Shown here piece by piece: positions 59,251-64,000 of a stretch of 64,000 nucleotides of DNA. The stretch lies in contig JALIRH010000002.1 of assembly GCA_023055505.1 (NCBI GenBank), positions 15,213,244 to 15,277,243 on the forward strand. Direction: 5' to 3'. This DNA comes from Callipepla californica brunnescens. Lineage: Eukaryota; Chordata; Aves; Galliformes; Odontophoridae. The number at the start of each line of letters is the position of its first letter. Positions within the stretch are counted from its first letter, which is position 1. The notes under the pieces are model-generated. The model did no database searches, was not told the origin of the DNA, and was given only the letters and a program-made list of their open reading frames with translations. The position numbers and the translations under genes were made by a program.

Positions 59251-61089
59251 GTTTATGAACAGCTCCACAGATCTTATGCTTTTTAAAAATTATAAAAATC
59301 AAATGCTCAAAAAATCATACCATGATCTTTTCTAACCTTCCAGCTTTGAACTATTCCTGAATGGTGCTATTTGCTAATTCGAATTTACAGCCTGGATAGG
59401 CTATAAAACCCATTGTACCCAGATTGGGGAACTGGAGGAGGAAATTGTGGTCAATAATAAAGGTACAAGTACTTGTTGTTTGTTACAGTGTGTGCCTACC
59501 TATTAGGACACTCACTTTTTCAAAAGTGCATAGCAAAATGTGGTTCATAGCAAATTCCACCTGAGCCTGGATGATTGGACATGAGAATTTCTCACAGTCT
59601 TAGTGATATGAATTTCCACTGTTTGCTCTGGTCACCTCCTAACCCAACTGATAAATACAGATAATAATTTTAGGAAAAAAATCTAGAAATCTCTATTTTC
59701 AAGAATTCCAATTATTGGGCTGGTATATCTTGCCACTTATTTAAATTTTTTTAGTTTCTGAATAATTATTGTCATGGATATGACAAATATATTTTCTTAC
59801 AATTGGTAGTAACTTTTAAAATCAGTTCAGTAACATTCTACTGTAAACTCAAAGGCAATAATATAATCTATCTTGATTGTCCCTACTTATTTCCCAAACA
59901 TTTATATTGACCTTTCTGAAGGTATGAGAGGTGTCTATTTTAAAATAAATATCAAGGTTTTCAGGATCACAGGATGTCTGTTATGTTGTCACAGAGATAA
60001 ACTTTTAGAATGACTCAGAAGCTGTACTAAAATGAAAATTCCTTACATAAACACACAATTGTCTGGCATCTGTGTTATTCAGCAACGTCTCAATTAATTT
60101 TTGAGAAGGCATCATGCTGGTCTAGAAGATGAGTGGGAGCATTGGCAGGAAAAACATTACGTGGGTGTAGGTGTAAAGACATGATTCCCAGTTTGAAATG
60201 CCTCTTTGTATGCTTCTTCAGTGACTAATAGGATGCATAATCACTACCCGAGCTCTAAGCCTGATTAAATTTCAAAAACAAAAACAAACAAACAACAAAA
60301 ATATATGCAGCCAAGTATAGTGAGCTTGTGACCTTGGTGTATTAAATACACTCCTGTGCATTTTATTTTTATGAGCTAAACTTCTGCATTATCATATCAT
60401 GCTCAGCTGAAAGCAAGGGTGCTGTTCCAGGATAAATCAATATGAGTTCTTTTCCTAGTGTAGAGCCTATTCTTAGCACAGATCCATATGAAAGAAGAGA
60501 CTTAGGTGACACAAAATTTATGCATTTATCCTTTAAAACAAGCACAAGAGACTTGCAGTATTTAATCTTCTGGCCATATATACAAAAGCATCAAGTAAAA
60601 ATATTCACTTAAACAAATGAACTATGGGGAACATAGATTTTCCATTTCCAAAAGCTGTTACAAGACAAAATCTTAAATCTTCTGAGAGTCTTGTTTATGC
60701 TGATGAAGTTTTTCAGGGTCTTGTTGATATACTCACAAATACTGTGTTTTTGGGAGATTGCTTATCTCCTTTTTTTTCCCAATGATTAACTATTCTGTGG
60801 CCTCAAGCCATACTACATTAGGTCAGCATTTAAAGGTTGACTCTGAGCAACTATGAGGCAAAATGCACTGACTAGCATATGAATAATTTTTTGAAATAAT
60901 ATGCACACAGTTAGTAAGTACAGTTCACCTAATGCCCTCTGTCCAGGTATGTTGTAGTGTCTGTCTTGAGTAATTAAGCCTGTAGTATTTTATTAAGGAT
61001 TTATTATTCCATTTGAGAAAGTCATTGAATGACTACTTGGAGAATGAGTCAATTTTTATTGTGCTTCCTACTCAGTCTTCATAAGTGTA

Positions 61090-61330
61090 CATGACTTACA
61101 GTCCTATATGAGTTTTCAGTCAGCAGTGGTTTGGGAGTCCTTGGGAAGTGACAGCAGATCCAGTGGGAGCAGCAGTCTGCCTGCAGCTGCCTATTTGTGG
61201 GTATCACTGAATCCAGACAAATAGTACCTGTCTGCCTCAGCATCCCACCATAGAGTGGGAAAGGGACTGTAGTACTTATACCCCCTCTGATGGTATGCGA
61301 AGGGCCCAGCCCATCTCACAGAGAAAAACT
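61090..61330. other. Less AT-rich patch of unknown origin
   Basis: About 240 bp with words such as CAGTGGGAGCAGCAGTCTGC and AGAGTGGGAAAGGGACTG in otherwise AT-rich sequence. No open frame worth noting and no recognised repeat. It could be an old element or a conserved non-coding block. Confidence 0.3.
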
Positions 61331-62393
61331 TCCAGAAGGTGAAATTAAATTATTCCTCAAAAATTAGGTCTTTTTTGACAAAGTACCAGTGAAAACAACA
61401 GGGAGAAAAGTTGTGCAGTTAGTGCTGACAAATTAAGACTAACGACAAAATGATTACTGATATCCTGTGTAATTATTGTTTAAAATGTCAACCAGCAAAA
61501 TTTGTCATAATTTTTTTTACAGGTTAAACTTTACTAGAAATAATAATGATAAGATGTTATCAATTATGCAGTCCTGTGAACAATGCAAACTAGAAGGTAA
61601 TTTCACATAGGATTGATAAACGTCTGTTGAAAAACTTTGGTGATGGATAATAGCCAGGATGTTAATATTAATATTCTTATATAAGAATGAACAGAGACTG
61701 TGATTAGAGAGGACAATATAGAAATACGGAAGGATGAAGTTCTAAAGAGCATTTAAAATGAACATCAGATACCAATTTTCTTGAAGTTTCTCAGGAGAAG
61801 GAACCTGCCTAGTGGCACTTCAGTGAGCAAAGATAAAGCTCTTAAATCAACCAAAATCCAAAGAAGTTAGTGAGTGATGCCTGTGAGCATTTCACCAGGC
61901 CCTTTTCTGAAAAATACACTTTGGGGGGCTCAGAGAAAATTTAAATTTTCAGTAGAAAAGCATGAAAAAGTGAAAAGGCCACATTGCATGAATTTGGTAT
62001 CAGCAAAAGCATGCTCTTCTGAAGTAACACTAGCTGTGAATTCATGAGACCTACCGTTCTCTGATTTCATACACTCCTAGAAGTCATTAAAAAAATCCTG
62101 AAAAGGCTGAATTTCACTTTTGGTTATTTTTCAGTCAGAGCTGAGAAAAACATTATTCAAGTCCTTAGAGATTTTTTGAGCTATTTATAAGTGTTGGCAC
62201 ATTTCTTCAAACTATACTCAATTGTTTTGGTGAATTAGATTATCTATGTTTTCTTTTGAACAATGTGTCACTTTGTAATCTTTTTTAGATCTTTGGAATC
62301 TAGTAGTGTTCCATATCTGTCACTTAAGTAGCTGTAGAAACTTTTAGATTTATTAATATCTGGTGTCATTTCTTTCTTTGGAAATTAAATATG

Positions 62394-62490
62394 TGTTGTG
62401 GTTTTGTGATTTTTGCTGTCAGTATTCCACATCAGAACATCATGAAAAATAATAGAAAGGTAAAGAGTGCATGGCTCTGCTCCAGCGCTG
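62394..62490 (+). mobile_element. 5' stub of an LTR, family LTR-A
   Basis: It starts TGTTGTGGTTTTGTGATTT and continues CAGTATTCCACATCAGAACATC, GTAAAGAGTGCATGG and TGCTCCAGCGC, matching the first ~95 bp of the LTR-A copies. The rest is missing; a T-rich tract follows. Confidence 0.75.
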
Positions 62491-64000
62491 CAAAAGACGG
62501 GGCAGTTTTTTTTTCCTTTCCCTCTCTTTTTTTTCTTGTGTCTCTGTCACAGACTCAGATCTAAAGATAACTCTATGACAGTATGACAATTTAAAACACT
62601 TATGTGTCCAACACAAACTCAAGTTTAAGAAATTGATTTTGGAATATGCAAAAACTATTAAAACTGACAGAAGATATGTGGTGCTGTATTATTAAGATGC
62701 AGAAAAGACTTCACCTTCTTCCCTACTCTACACAGTCCCAGCTCACAAGGTATAGGCACCTTACTTCTGGAGTCCTCATTTCACCATGGCAGATAAGGAA
62801 GACTCAGACCATCGACTTTCCAGAGTGTGACTGTAGGTATACAGTATGAACATGTTTTTCACATAATTTTTTAGACATACATGCACAACTCTCCAACACA
62901 ACATGCACATGCTTTTTTTTCTGTAAGAATTCTAGAATGTCATAACCTGACTTAATTCTGGAAATATATTTTTTCTCTCTGTCCCAGTTTCTCTGTATAT
63001 AAGTAAGTACCTATAAGCAACTTTATGTGCATAAATATTTCTGAACTAAAAAATATATATATATTTTAAAACAGTTCTCAAAAATATTCTATTTGATTGA
63101 ATAGCAAGTTTTTTTGCTTGAATAATGAGGCCTTTTTAGAAAACTGAACAATTCTGTAACATGTATGAAGTTGATGTACTGCACTTCCAAAATACCTTAG
63201 CTAAAATTTTTATTAACAGCTTCCGATGTGAACAAATTGCAATTCAGTGTTCAGCTGCTTATGTGACATCTGTAAAGTATAGCAGTTCATAAGTGATGAA
63301 ATAATTAAAATTCTTTTCGGGCAGACCAAGCCATTCCAGGAAAATGCCTATTACAGATTTCTTTCCAGTGACATAGGGAAGAAAAAAAAATAATTCTGCC
63401 TACAAAGACTTGTGCAGAAACTTAACTTTCAGGATGAGTGTCACATGCTGTATCAAGAGCTCAGTTCACTCCAACTACAGATAGTATTCTTTGCAGATCT
63501 TAAACTTTGAATTTCTTCCTAAACTTAGCATTGCGTTTCACCTTTAGAGGTTTCCATATCTATTTGGGGATTGTCCAGGGAGCTGAGAGAAAAAATTAAG
63601 TAGGTTTCAGAGTTGTTGGAAGCTTATAAATCCTGATATCTTTATTCTAAATTATATTTGAAGCCTAGAAATTATTGAACATTAACCTCTAAGCTCAACT
63701 TGACACATGAATTCTTCAATTAAGTATAGGTCATATTCAATCAATATGCAATGGTTTTCTTTGTTTCCTTAACTTATCAGTATATTATTTAAGCCCAGGT
63801 AAGTGTCTAGATTTCATGCAGTTCCTCACGGTGACGAAGGACAAATTCTTCTCCCTGTGAAGCCTACAAAAATGTACCAGTAGTAGCCATTATTTGGGAT
63901 ACATATTTAATTCAGGGTAACCAAGAACACATCTTTCAAATCTTAAATATATTTCAGTATAAAAATCAATATAAAAACTCAATAAAAAGATAAATAAAGA
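62491..64000. other. Non-coding stretch without recognised gene
   Basis: AT-rich to the end of the window, with a T-rich tract at 62504-62536 and a TA repeat near 63053-63064. No gene or repeat family recognised. Confidence 0.5.

Larger units (their letters stand above)
52549..62393. other. Long non-coding stretch without recognised gene or transposon
   Basis: 9.8 kb, AT-rich. It contains the duplicated palindrome at 53689-53764, the TA/CA microsatellite at 53773-53832, an A20 tract at 59231-59250 and a less AT-rich patch at 61090-61330, listed separately. No frame exceeds 91 codons and none has a recognisable domain. I recognise no CR1, LTR or mariner copy. Confidence 0.5.

Noticed and set aside
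1..64000. A new multi-gene biological system
   Set aside because: No coding genes are identifiable beyond dead transposon genes, so nothing supports a multi-gene system.

Overview
The window looks like an AT-rich, intron-like or intergenic stretch of a bird genome, probably a galliform (chicken-like) species. Three things point there: several copies of the CR1 LINE with its usual 3' end, avian endogenous-retrovirus LTRs of at least four types, and mariner elements with the terminal inverted repeat of the galliform element Galluhop (Mariner1_GG). The assignment rests on recognition of these families from memory, not on a database search. I found no host protein-coding gene, exon series, tRNA or rRNA that I can defend. 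No open frame exceeds 161 codons, and the longer frames either lie in or antisense to repeats or show no recognisable protein.

LTRs are the best-supported features. I use provisional labels. LTR-A (starts TGTTGTGG/TGTCATGG): 5144-5677 (-), 10221-10784 (+), 15896-16445 (-), 51981-52543 (+) and a 5' stub at 62394-62490 (+). Three of these are solo LTRs with 5-bp target-site duplications (TSDs). LTR-B (shared R-U5, several U3 types): 14-719 (-), 2837-3508 (+), 13427-14169 (+), 27729-28452 (-) and about 37897-38466 (+). LTR-C (ERVL-like): 25054-25793 (+) with TSD CTACC, and about 27618-29238 (+), which is split by the LTR-B copy at 27729-28452 with TSD ATGTT. LTR-D (starts TGTCCTGG): fragments at 6712, 37356 and 45189.

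CR1 pieces lie at 9255, 14465, 22655, 24598, 26673, 34057, 35033, 35770 and 38467. The 22655, 24598 and 38467 copies retain reverse-transcriptase-end coding sequence, all broken. Mariner pieces lie at 7960, 21211, 36421, 40082 and 43988. The last contains an almost full-length dead transposase gene on the minus strand; 7960, 21211 and 40082 are short internally deleted derivatives.

The right half, notably 45.6-51.9 kb and 52.5-62.4 kb, is almost free of recognisable repeats and holds only microsatellites and A-tracts. Nothing here looks like an operon, CRISPR array, defence island or other multi-gene system. The interest lies in how the mobile elements are nested, recombined and deleted, and in a few small unexplained palindromes and composition patches.
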